DNA from: Zingiber officinale
Taxonomy: Eukaryota; Streptophyta; Magnoliopsida; Zingiberales; Zingiberaceae
Assembly (NCBI RefSeq): GCF_018446385.1
Contig: NC_056000.1
Location: 55,336,722 to 55,400,721, forward strand
Direction of reading: 5' to 3'
DNA: 64,000 bases
The position numbers and the translations under genes were made by a program. Below, piece after piece: positions 33,426 to 43,305 of the stretch. The notes under the pieces are model-generated. The model ran no database searches, was not told the DNA's origin, and worked only from the letters and a program-made list of their open reading frames with translations. Every line of letters begins with the position of its first letter. Position 1 is the stretch's first letter.

Positions 33426-34192
33426 TGTTGGTCCCTTTGGAGACCGGCAAGAGGGGAGGGGTGAATTGTCCTGAAAAATTAAATCAAACCTTTCTCGACT
33501 TATAACTAAATTAAGAATACTTGTAATCAAAAAATAAAGAGACTAATTAAACAAGAAATAGATACAAAGAAGTTACTAAGTTTGCAATCAGAAGATTGCT
33601 AATCCAAGGAGAATAAAGCGCACTATTTGAAGATCTCCTTCGGGCGGAGTAGCCTCTTACAACGTTAATAATACATAAAGAAGAGTAGAACAAATAGAAA
33701 TGGATTACAAGTTATTGTTCAGCTTTTTGGACCAAGGCTATATTTATAGCCTTGGTCGAGGCGCTTGGAAGGGTTCCAGGCGCATGGAAAGAGATAAAAC
33801 TTTATCCCTTTTCGCATAGATCGCATTGACCGCGATCTAGATAGAATCCCGGTCTAGGCACCCCAGATTGGTCTGGGTGCCCGGAATGGTTCCGGGTGCC
33901 CGGACCAAGAAAGTCAACCTAGTTGACTTTTTTCGATCCGGGCCCTTTGCTCCGGTTCAGCTCGCCTCGGTCCGGGTCTTCCGCTTTGGCTCCACTTGCT
34001 TGGGTGATCTCGGCCATCCAGAAAAGGGCTCACCCGAACCCAAGTTCCGACCTTCTCCTCGAGCAGCCTTCCTCTCCGGTTTCTCGTCCCTCGAATGTCA
34101 CGTATGTTCTTCTCGTCCACCGGTGTACTCTTCCGCGGCACCTCGTCCCTCGAACGCACCGAGCCCATCGGAACAACCTTGGGGTTCCAACA
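33426..34192 (-). repeat. 3' LTR of the outer SIRE-like element
   Basis: 767 bp, TGTTGGTCCCTTTGGAGACC to GGGGTTCCAACA. It contains a TATA box inside a hairpin (CCAAGGCTATA, 2-base spacer, TATAGCCTTGG, about 33732-33755) and repeated GGGTGCCCGGA words. Frames within it are not genes. Confidence 0.85.
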
Positions 34193-34199
34193 ATCTCCC

Positions 34200-35134
34200 C
34201 CTTTTTGATATGAGCAACCCAAGTTAAACTAGGGTAAAGAGACATAAAGTTAAAATAATAAATTCAGTAATAAAGTGCAAAAAAATAAAAAAAAAATTGA
34301 ATCTACTCCCCCCTAGACTTAATTTTTTCCTTCTCCTCCTTTGATTACATAAAAATGAGGTACCAAGAAAAATCTAAGGGTAGAAAATTTTTGAAATAAA
34401 TTTATCAAATTTTGAAAACTTTGAAAATTTTTGATAATACTAAAAAATTTGTAAAAATTTCTAAGTAAAAAAAATTAAGCAAAAGAATATTTTTGAAAAA
34501 AAAATATTTTTTGTGAAATTTTGCTAAATTTTTGCAAGCAAAAAATATTTTTGAGAATTTTCTAAAAAAAATTCAAGCCGAAAAATTTTCTAAGAAAAAA
34601 ATTTAAGTCAGACATTTTTGCAAAATATTTTTGAGACATTTTCAAGTAAGAAAAATATTTGAAATTTTTTTTAAAGCATTAACTAATTCCAATTTAATGC
34701 TTTATCAATTAGTCAATTAAATATTTTATTTCAATATTTTGGCTTCCAAGTTGTAGCGAGGCACTAGACATTCTTGGTTATTAAATCATCAACCACTTCT
34801 AGACAAAGCCTTATACAGAAATTAAACGTTTAATTTTTTCGCTGAAAGCGCTAAATCTAAATTAAGGTTCAAGTTAAACAAGACTTCGGAACCCGATATA
34901 GGTTCCTGCCAACTAGATTAATTAAATATTTCTTAGGGACATATTTCTTTGAAATATTTTTAATTTATCCCTTGTGATATCTAAAATACCAATTTAAATT
35001 GTTAAATTTTCTATAACTTATATTAGATAAGTATGCATGATTTTTTAAATTATTTATTTCTTTTTGCAAAATCTCATTTTCTACTTTTATTTTGTCAAAT
35101 TCTTCTAATGACCAAGATTTTGCTAGAATTACTT
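34200..35134. other. AT-rich noncoding 3' interior of the outer element
   Basis: Low-complexity AAAATTTTTGAAAA words, no frame. It contains the phrase GCTTCCAAGTTGTAGCGAGG followed by CACTAGAC, shared with the inner element (near 37907), confirming that the two are relatives. Confidence 0.6.
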
Positions 35135-36306
35135 TCAAATTTCTTTTTCCAATTTACAATAATCTTTAGTTAATAGTTTAACAAATTTAAATAATTTATC
35201 GGGAGGAAGAGATCGTACTTGACTTACCTTATCTATCTCGTTATCTGTGACTCCCCTTGAACTGTTGTTTTCTTCCGACGTAGCTCCCCCTTCATCAATG
35301 GTCTCGATACTCATTTCGGACGAGCTTGAATCGTTGTCCTCATCTTGAAGACTTGCCATTAATACAAGTCCGGAGAAGGCCTCGACTTTCGATTCAGACG
35401 ACGTATCGTCCCACGTCGTTTTTTGTGTCTTGAACTTGTTTGTTTGGACAGGCATCTTTCCTTTGTCCTTGTCCTTGCTCCTTAGCTTGGGACAGTTGTC
35501 TTTGACATGCCCTTCTTCATTGCAGTGGTAGAATCTGATCGTCCTTTTCTTTCTATCCTACGGATGATTAGTTTTACTTGAATTAAATAACTTTTTAAAG
35601 CGTCTTACTATCATTACCATTTCCTCGTCATCGAGAGAAGATTTTGACTCATGCTCATCTCTCGTTGCCTTGAGGACGATGTTGTGCTTCGACTCCTTCG
35701 TACCTGCACATCTCGATTCATGCACTTCAAACGTAGAAAATAATTCTTCTAAGGTAATAGTTTCTAAGTCCTTAGAGATATAAAAAGCATCTACTAGTGA
35801 AGCCCATTTCGTATTCCTAGGGAATGCATTTAACGCGTACCTTAGTGAATCTTGGTTACTTACCCTTTTTTCGAGATTCGATAGTTCGGTGATGAGCTCC
35901 TTAATTCTCGAGTGAAGATGCACAATTGTTTCATTTTCTTCAAGCCGTAAGTTGGTCAGCTGGTTACGAAATAAGTCCCATCTCGCGAGCTTGACTTCAG
36001 ACGCCCCTTTGTGTAGCTCAAGGAACTTCTCCCAAAGCTTCTTTCCTGAGTCGTAGTTGCCGATCCGGTTGACTTCTTGTGGCGGAAGGACGCTCAGTAG
36101 ATGGAACTTTGCTTTGCTATTTGCCATGTAGTCGGCCTGCTCCTTTTTCGTCCACTGGTATTTTTCTTTACCTTCCGATGCTGTAAAATCGAATTCTATT
36201 ATTAAAAGTAAATCGAAATCAGTTTTAAAAAAATACCTGCATTCGCTTTTTCCAACTAGCGAACTCTCCCTCGAACTTCGGCGGGTATATGCTTGGCCCG
36301 GTCATC
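35135..36306 (-). pseudogene. SIRE-like gag of the outer element
   Basis: Frames 36127-35558 and 35455-35135 are one gag broken by a stop after FNSSKTNHP. The N-terminal part (to about 36306) and the zinc knuckle, FYHCNEEGHVKDNCP near 35530, lie in the neighbouring sequence. LLSVLPPQEVNRIGNYDSGK, LRYALNAFPRNTKWASLVDA and the acidic SSEMSIE tail match the inner element's gag at about 60% by eye. No pol follows. Confidence 0.85.
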
Positions 36307-36345
36307 GTCTTTGATTCGATCAGCGATTAGTCCTCCTGCAGCGAA

Positions 36346-36363
36346 CTTGGCTCTGATACCACT
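36346..36363 (-). other. Primer-binding site of the outer element
   Basis: Minus strand reads AGTGGTATCAGAGCCAAG beside the LTR start, a tRNA-iMet site. Confidence 0.85.
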
Positions 36364-36377
36364 TGATGGGACCGTTG
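36364..36377 (-). repeat. Right LTR of the outer element, first 14 bp
   Basis: TGATGGGACCGTTG; the last five bases CGTTG are the inner element's target duplication. The LTR resumes at 40597 with GTGGCCGACTATC. Confidence 0.75.
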
Positions 36378-37464
36378 TGTTGGTGCAGCGAGGACCGACA
36401 TGAGGGGGGTGAATTGCCTGCGATAAATATTATACCCTCCTCAAAGCTTTTCAACTCTTAAAATAAAGCAATAATAATAAAATTAACAGTAGAAATAGCA
36501 GGAGACAGAATTTAACCTGGTTACAACCAAGAGGGTTGTTAATCCAGGGCAGTAAGAAAGGTGCAGTAAGAAAACTCCTTCTCTGAAGGCGGAGAAGCCT
36601 TTTACACTTTGACAGCACAATAGTTGCTAAGAGAATAAGAGTACAAGAGTTGCTATTTCGTTCATATTCATTATACTCTAAAACTGCCCGAGACCCTCCT
36701 TTATATAGGGGTTCTAGAGCTTATCGGATGACCTGATCTTCGGGATCAGGTTTTGACTCGAGAGGAATCGGTCGACCGATCCCCAGGTTTGGTCGACCAA
36801 ACCTGCTGTACTTGCCCAATCTTCCGTCCAGATGCAGTCTCTGTGGATCGAGCTTGGGTTCGGTGGACCGATCCTTATGTTCGGTCGACCGATCGGCCAA
36901 CGGTCTCTAGCTGAGTTGGCCCGATCAAAATGCTCGACTGAGTCTCTGGATAAACTTGGGTTCGGTCGACCGATCAAAAGGTTCGGTCGACTGATCAACT
37001 TTACCAACGGTCAGCTTCTGACGTGACATTGGCGGTTGGATGCTGATTGAGAGGGGTTGGGTCGACCGATCAGGAGGTTCGGTTGACCGAACCATTGACA
37101 AGTCAACTTCCAGTTGACTTGCTCTGGTTCGGCTTCTTTGGGTGATTTCGGCCATCCGGAATAGGGCTCACCCGAACTCAGTTCCCGGCCTTCTCCTCGA
37201 GCAGTCTTCCGTCCCAGCTTTACGTCCCTCGAACACCGCGCATGTTCTTCACGCCTACCGGGTGTACTCTTCCGCAGCTCTCTCGTCCTTCGGACGCACC
37301 GAGCCCGTCGGCTCCCTTCCCGTGCCATCCTTCTCGCTAGCTGCGTCTTCCGCTCGACTTCCTGCGCTCCTAAGCTCCTGCTCACTTAGACACAGGGATC
37401 AAACACAAAGCAGGACCTAACCTAAACTTGGTTGATCACATCAAAACTACCACGGGATTCAACA
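36378..37464 (-). repeat. 3' LTR of the inner element
   Basis: 1087 bp. TATA box (CCTTTATATAGGGG context, 36701-36714) and eight GGTCGACCGA-type palindromes in four pairs (36765-37105). The minus-strand polypurine tract AAAAAGGGAGAGATTG lies at 37465-37478. Confidence 0.93.
36765..37105. repeat. Paired palindromes TCGGTCGACCGA in the LTR
   Basis: Four pairs of a 12 bp palindrome (perfect form TCGGTCGACCGA), members of a pair about 22 bp apart, pairs 50-110 bp apart. The other LTR has the same set at 39895-40225. Base changes in single copies keep the partner half mostly intact. Confidence 0.85.
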
Positions 37465-38231
37465 ATCTCTCCCTTTTTGATGTACATCAACCCAAGTTCA
37501 GGTTATGGTTAAAACAAACAGATAGTAATTTAAAGAAATTACTAAACTAACAAGCATAAATTTGCAACTTTAAAATAAATTGCAACATGAAAATTTATAC
37601 TAAAAAAAATTTTAACTAACTCCCCCTAACTGACTCCTAACTGAACTTATCTTTATTCTCCCCCTTTGATCACAGCAAAAAATTCAAAGTTAAACACTTG
37701 CTAAGTAAAGATTAAAAAATTGAGTTAGGTTTAATTTCACAAAAAAAATTTCTAAGTAAAAATTTCAAAAAACATTTTTTCTAGGGAATTAAAAAATTTA
37801 AAGAATTTATAAGGAAATGTTTAAAAACTTTTCAAGGCATTATTTAATTCTAATTTTAATGCTTTTATCATAAAGTTAATTAAACATTTTTATTTTGATA
37901 TTTTGGCTTCCAGGTCATGGCGAGGCACTAGGCCTTCTTGGTTATTGGAACAACAACCACTTTCTTAGACAAAGCTTCCATAAAGAACTTCAATGTTTAA
38001 TTTTCTCACTGTAAGCTTTTAACTAAAAGAGAAATTAAAACCAGTAAAGATTTTGGAAACCAATAAAGGTTCCTACCTACAGGGTTGGTCAAAAACTTAG
38101 GGGTACATAGTTTCTTGGTATTTTCCTAAGTTGACCCTGATGCTTTCTTATGTACCAATTTAATTTTCCATAAAACTTTAATTTTGAATGTGGAAAAACA
38201 TTTTTAAAACATGCATCAGTTTTCAATTTTT

Positions 38232-39440
38232 TTAAATTTCTAATTTTAAAACTTCATTTTCTGATTTTAAATATTCATTTTCCTTTTCTACTTTATCTAA
38301 TTCGTTAGAAAGAGCTTTAATAAAACGAAAGGACTGTTTAGGGTTTAGGGCACGTACCTTACTTATCTCGTCTTGCGATGCTCCCCCTTCATCACAGCTT
38401 TCTTCTTCTTCTGTTGTTCCTCCCCCTTCATCTATGCTCATTTCTGAGCTAGACGTTTCTTTTAGCCGATGGTTGGCCATCAGTGCTAGTCCCGAGAATT
38501 CTTCAACTTCGGACTCGGAGGACGATGAATCATCCCACGTGACCTTTAGGTTGTATTTGGGTTGAGCTGGCTTCTTACTCTTTTCTTTACTTTTGCTTTT
38601 CAGTTTTGGGCAGTCATCTTTGATATGTCCTTCTTCGTTACAATTGTAGCAACGAACCACTCTTTTCTTTTGCTGGAACTTCTTTGACTGCGATCTAAAT
38701 TTATTAGATTTAAAAAATTTATTAAAGCGTCTTACCAATAGTGTCGCTTCCGATCTGTCGATCGAGACTTCGAAGTCAGAACCGTTTGTTCTTGCCTTCA
38801 AAGCGATGTTCTGACTAATCTTTTCTACTCCATTGGGCTCTGCAACTCGAGATTTGTAAAGTTCAAAAGTAGAAAACAAATGTTCTAGAGAACTTACCTC
38901 GAAATCTTTAGAGATGTAGTACGCATCTACTAAGGAGGCCCACTCGGGAGTTCTCGGGAAGGCGTTGAGTGCATACCGGATCGAGTCCCGGTTCGTTACT
39001 TCTTCTCCAAGATTGGTTAGTTGCGTGATCAGCTCTTTGATCCTTGCTTGGAGTTGCGCTACCTTTTCTCCTTGGTTCATCCGGAGGTTCGTCAACTGGG
39101 TCCGGAGGATATCGCACCTTGCTAGCTTCGCCTCAGAAGTACCTTCGTGAAGCTCCAGGATTTTTTCCCAGAGATCTTTCACGAAGTTGTAGCTTCCGAT
39201 CCGATTTACCTCCTGAGGTGGCAGAACGCTGAGCAGGTGAAACTCAGCCTTTCCGTTGGCGACAAAATTGGCTTGCTCCTTCTTGCTCCACGTGTTTTCT
39301 TCTTTATCTTTCGGCGCTGCAAAACCATATTTCATTGTAATAAGAATATCAAAATTCGTTTTAAAGAATACCTCCATATTTCGCTTCCATGTAGCGAAAT
39401 CTCCGTCGAACTTTGGGGGATGAATGTTCGCGCTGGCCAT
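38232..39440 (-). CDS. Gag polyprotein of the gag-only SIRE-like element
   Basis: 402 residues, complete from MASANIHPPKFDGDFATWKR to a natural stop. Residues about 1-260 form the copia gag core (LLSVLPPQEVNRIGSYNFVK, RYALNAFPRTPEWASLVDAY). A CCHC zinc knuckle, CYNCNEEGHIKDDC, is near residues 264-277, then a Lys/Ser-rich segment, an acidic Ser/Glu-rich stretch and a C-terminal coiled coil (LDKVEKENEYLKSENEVLKL). It should form the RNA-packaging particle. Autonomous relatives continue into protease and pol; here the frame simply ends, followed by 770 bp of AT-rich DNA. The uninterrupted frame suggests recent activity or selection on gag. Confidence 0.92.
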   Translation of the reverse strand: MASANIHPPKFDGDFATWKRNMEVFFKTNFDILITMKYGFAAPKDKEENTWSKKEQANFVANGKAEFHLLSVLPPQEVNRIGSYNFVKDLWEKILELHEGTSEAKLARCDILRTQLTNLRMNQGEKVAQLQARIKELITQLTNLGEEVTNRDSIRYALNAFPRTPEWASLVDAYYISKDFEVSSLEHLFSTFELYKSRVAEPNGVEKISQNIALKARTNGSDFEVSIDRSEATLLVRRFNKFFKSNKFRSQSKKFQQKKRVVRCYNCNEEGHIKDDCPKLKSKSKEKSKKPAQPKYNLKVTWDDSSSSESEVEEFSGLALMANHRLKETSSSEMSIDEGGGTTEEEESCDEGGASQDEISKVRALNPKQSFRFIKALSNELDKVEKENEYLKSENEVLKLEI

Positions 39441-39489
39441 TGTTCTGATCTTTGTGCTTCAGATGGCGGTTAGTCCCTCTGAGGTTGTT

Positions 39490-39505
39490 GGGCTCTGATA
39501 CCACT
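39490..39505 (-). other. Primer-binding site of the inner element
   Basis: Minus strand reads AGTGGTATCAGAGCCC directly after the LTR; tRNA-iMet type. Confidence 0.93.
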
Positions 39506-40591
39506 TGTTGGTGCAGCGGGGACCAGCAAGAGGGGGGTGAATTGCCTGCGATAAATATTATACCCTCCTCAAAGCTTTTCAACTCTTAAAATAAAGCAAC
39601 AATAATAAAATTAATAGCAGAAATAGCAGGAGACAGAATTTAACCTGGTTACAACCAAGAGGGCTGTTAATCCAGGGCAGTAAGAAAGGTGCAGTAAGAA
39701 AACTCCTTCTCTGAAGCGGAGAAGCCTTTTACACTTTGACAGCACATTAGTTGCTAAGAGAATGAGAGTACAAGAGTTGCTATTTCGTTCGTATTCGTTA
39801 TACTCTAAAACTGCCCGAGACCCTCCTTTATATAGGGGTTCTAGAGCTTATCGAATGACCTGATCTTCGGGATCAGGTTTTGACTCGAGAGGGATCGGTC
39901 GACCGATCCCCAGGTTCGGTCGACCGAACCTGCTGTACCTGCCCAATCTTCCGTCCTGGTGCAGTCTCTGTGGATCGAGCTTGGGTTCGGTCAACCGATC
40001 CTTATGTTCGGTCGACCGATCGGCCAACGGTCTCCAGCTGAGTTGGCCCGATCAAAATGCTCGACTGAGTCTCTGGATAAACTTGGGTTCGGTCGACCGA
40101 TCAAGAGGTTCGGCCGACCGATCAACTTTACCAACGGTCAGCTTCTGACATGACATTAGCGGTTGGCTGCTGATTGAGAGGGGTTCGGTCGATCGATCAG
40201 GAGGTTCGGTTGACCGAACCATTGACAAGTCAACTTCCAGCTGACTTGCTCTTGTTCGGCTTCTTTGGGTGATTTCGGCCATCCGGAATAGGGCTCACCC
40301 GAACTCAGTTCCCGGCCTTCTCCTCGAGCAGTCTTCCGTCCTAGCTTTACGTCCCTCGAACACCGCACATGTTCTTCACGCCTACTAGGTGTACTCTTCC
40401 GCAGCTCTCTCATCCTTCGGACGCACCGAGCCCGCCGGCTCCCTTCCCATGTCGTCCTTCTCGCTAGCTGCATCTTCCGCTCGACTTCCTGCGCTCCTAA
40501 GTTCCTGCTCACTTAGACATAGGGATCAAACACAAAGCAGGACCTAACCTAAACTTGGTTGATCACATCAAAACTACCACGGGGTTCAACA
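39506..40591 (-). repeat. 5' LTR of the inner element
   Basis: 1086 bp, TGTTGGTGCAGCGGGG to GGGGTTCAACA. As the 5' LTR it holds the active promoter: TATA near 39826-39840 and the paired palindromes upstream of it on the minus strand. Confidence 0.94.
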
Positions 40592-40596
40592 CGTTG

Positions 40597-41461
40597 GTGG
40601 CCGACTATCGAAGGGTTAAATGACCCTGCACAATTTAAAACAAATACCCTTCTCAGACTTTCAAAAGAACACTTGTGTAAGTTAAATAAAGAAAGAAACT
40701 AAAAAGACGAGGCTCACGGATTTGACTTGGTTACAACCGGGGAGGTTGTTAATCAAAGGAATGGATCGCACTAAGTATCTCCTTCAGGCGGAGAAACCTT
40801 TTACAGTAGTGAAAGCACAGAAATAAGAAGCTTAGACTAAAAGAAGAGCTCACAAGTGTTGTAATGCTAATTATTTGTTGATTGAAAAGCTTCTGGACCA
40901 AGGCTGTATTTATAGTCTTGGTCGGGGCGCCTGGAAGGGGATAAATCTTTATCCCCTTCGCAACGGATCACGGTCAAACGTGATCTGGTCAAAATCGAGT
41001 TCCGGGCGCTCGGAATCGCTCCGGGTGCCCGGACCACTAAAGTCAACACGGTTGGCTTTTTCTAGTCCGGGCACTCTGCTCCGGTGCTGCTCGCGTCGGT
41101 CCGGGTCTTTTGCTCCGGTTCCACTCGCTTGGGTGATTTCGGTTAACTGAAATAAGGTTTACTCAAATCCAATTTCCGCCTTCTCGAGCAACATTCCGCT
41201 CCGGCTTCTCATCCCTCGGAAACGCCACGCGCTTCCTTCTCATTCGTCCGTGTACTCTTCCGCAGCACCTCGTCCCTCGGACGCACCGAGCCGGTCGACT
41301 CTCTCTCTACCGTCTTTCTCGCTAGCTATATCTTTTGCTCGACTTCTTGTGTTCCTAAGCTCCTGCATACTTAGACATAAGATTAAAATACCACAAAACT
41401 TAATTTAACTTAATTTAACTTAACTTGATTGATTACATCAAAACAATTTTGAGATTCCAAC
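40597..41461 (-). repeat. Right (5') LTR of the outer element, remainder
   Basis: GTGGCCGACTATC to GAGATTCCAACA. It contains the TATA hairpin CCAAGGCTGTATTTATAGTC in a slightly mismatched form (about 40897-40921) and GGGTGCCCGGAC words as in the left LTR. Confidence 0.75.
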
Positions 41462-41956
41462 ATATTTGACCCTTACTGGCACAGTCAAGATATAGTATAG
41501 GTATTTGCTTTAATAAAACTTAGATTAATTCCTAACTTAGATTAATTTATCTTATCTTTTCATAACACTAATATATTTATAGAATTGTGTTGTCATGCAT
41601 ATTTATCACTAAGGATTTTTAGGTGAAATTAATTTTTTCCAATGGAAAGATTAAAACATTAGTTATGAAGCGATGAGCATGTCTTTAAAAATTAATTGGA
41701 CATAGAGAGAAGTGAGTTCAAGTTCTCAAAATCATATTTAGATCCTCGTAAATATATTTATATTGTACTAAATTATTCATATTATATTAAATCATAAAAA
41801 TATAATATTGTAAGTCTAAATATTAAAATTTTAAATAATAGTTATTTTTATCACAGTTTGGATTTTTTTTATTTTCTATTTTCTCAATTATATATAGGGG
41901 TCAATTCTCAAAAATTGATGATATGAAGTTTACCCCAACTATATGTATATGACTTA
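41462..41956. other. AT-rich intergenic DNA
   Basis: No frame or repeat recognised. ACTTA at 41952-41956 is the likely target duplication of the following LTR. Confidence 0.5.
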
Positions 41957-42545
41957 TGATCCCGTCCGGAAGCTGAGTCGGATGAAGGGGGGTCTTGATG
42001 TACTGGAAGTTGACGGAAAGTCGCTACGGCATTGGATCTACCTAGCACCCCCGGAAAGGTTCACACGGGCGGCTGACGAAGGAAGATGACCAGCACGATG
42101 ACACTGCGGCTCTGCGCACACTCAGACGAGCCCACGAGTCGTTAGAGACCAGAAACCAGGGGAAAAGTCCCCGGGTCATGTCCTCCGACGCTCAAGTCAG
42201 GTACTTTTTCTCAGAAAACACAGAGAAAGGACGAAAAGTAAAGACTAGTGAGAAATGACGAGTGAGCGTACTTACATAAGGGACAAAGCATTCCTTTTTA
42301 TACTACAACGGATGTTTCTGGGATCTGGCGGATGTCAGGGAATGTCGGCTGTCAGGTTTTGTCTGGCGGTGAATGACATGCGGCGCCTCCTCATAGGCTA
42401 GCGACATAACCAAAGGAGTGATGAGCCTTGATTGTTAGCATATTCCCTGACACATTGATTATTCTCTGACAAGCAGTTACGATTCCCTGACTTGTTTGTC
42501 TTGTAGTGCCTAGATACTAGGTCTGTATTCCGGGGTCTGTACTCC

Positions 42546-42875
42546 GACCTGCTTCTGTATGCTGTTGTCCATGGTTCGTATGTCCCGACCTGTACGTCCG
42601 GCCTGTATCCCGACCTGCTTCTGTCTACTGTTATCTATGGTTTATACGCCCCGACCTATACGCCCGGTCTGTTTCCTGACCTGCCTCAATCTACTATTAT
42701 CCATGGCTTGTACATATCGACCTATTCGCTAGAGATGTATCCCGACCTGCCTCCGTCTACTATTATCCATGGCTTGTACGTACCGACTTGTTCGCTAGAG
42801 ATGTATCCCGACCTGCCTTTGTCTACTATTATCCATGGCTTGTACGTACCGACCTATTCGCTAGGTCTATATTCC
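42546..42875. repeat. Tandem array, five copies of 66 bp
   Basis: Exact 66 bp period, units starting at 42546, 42612, 42678, 42744 and 42810. Each has CCGACCTGC..CTGTCTACT, TATCCATGGCTTGTACG and CGACCTATTCGCT words. Confidence 0.92.
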
Positions 42876-42910
42876 GACCCTCCGTGTTTCGCCTGAGACC
42901 TTTCCTTCTG

Positions 42911-43030
42911 CACCTTTATCTGGCCCGTGGGCCCACTCCCTAGCTGTACCTGGCCTGTAAGTCCAGCTCTCAGCTATACCCGGGCTGTGGGTCCAGTTAT
43001 CAGCTGTACCCGGCCGGTGAGCCCCGTTCT
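42911..43030. repeat. Tandem array, four copies of 30 bp
   Basis: Units starting at 42911, 42941, 42971 and 43001, consensus near CAGCTGTACCCGGCCTGTGG followed by GTCCAGCTCT; the first copy is more diverged. Confidence 0.85.
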
Positions 43031-43075
43031 ACCCTTTGACTGCCCTGTCAGCTGGAACTTTGACCTTGACCACGC

Positions 43076-43247
43076 AAGCTTGACTTCTGACCTTCACGTA
43101 AACTTGATTTCTGACTTCCATGTAAGCTTGACTTCTGACCCCCCACGTAAGCTTGACTTCTGACCTCCACGTAAGCTTGACTTCTGACCATCCACGGAGG
43201 CTGGACTTCTGACCTCCACGTAAGCTTGACTTCTGACCATCCTATGA
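43076..43247. repeat. Tandem array, seven copies of 24-25 bp
   Basis: Consensus AAGCTTGACTTCTGACC plus TCCACGT; copies contain a HindIII-like AAGCTT. Confidence 0.92.
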
Positions 43248-43305
43248 TTTTGACTCCTAACCACATCATCTTACTGACCTCACGACCATGCACCGTATCA
43301 ACCTA

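Larger units (their letters stand above)
36378..40591 (-). mobile_element. Gag-only SIRE-like copia element, inner copy
   Basis: 4214 bp, with LTRs 36378-37464 and 39506-40591 and perfect target duplication CGTTG (36373-36377, 40592-40596). The primer site for tRNA-iMet is next to the right LTR, so it is minus-strand. The interior encodes one intact gag of 402 codons and no protease, integrase or RT. LTRs differ by roughly 4% in a by-eye sample of 300 bp. It must depend on an autonomous SIRE for enzymes. Confidence 0.95.
33426..41461 (-). mobile_element. Gag-only SIRE-like copia element, outer and older copy
   Basis: Left LTR 33426-34192; right LTR 36364-36377 plus 40597-41461, interrupted by the inner element. 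Interior 34193-36363 carries only a gag pseudogene, with primer site at 36346-36363 and a polypurine tract (AAAAAGGGGGAGATTG on the minus strand) at 34193-34205. The two LTRs belong to one family but differ considerably, and I see no matching target duplication, so pairing them in one element is likely but not certain. Confidence 0.75.
41957..43300 (-). mobile_element. Probable solo gypsy LTR with three tandem arrays
   Basis: 1344 bp from TGATCCCGTCCGGAAGC to CACCGTATCA, flanked by ACTTA (41952-41956) and ACCTA (43301-43305), a 5 bp duplication with one change. No internal region, gag or pol lies on either side, so it looks like a solo LTR left by recombination. A TATA-like GTATAAAAAGG on the minus strand near 42295 supports minus orientation. 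Frames such as 42708-42896 arise only from the repeats. Confidence 0.7.

Noticed and set aside
33868..34245. Several frames of 70-119 codons on both strands
   Set aside because: Inside a SIRE-like LTR; no motif and not conserved in the partner LTR.
36714..37420. Frames with repeated RSTEP/DRSTEP wording, also at 39959-40512
   Set aside because: They result from the GGTCGACCGA palindrome repeats of the LTR.
42708..42896. Frame with a 22-residue repeat
   Set aside because: Artefact of the 66 bp tandem repeat.
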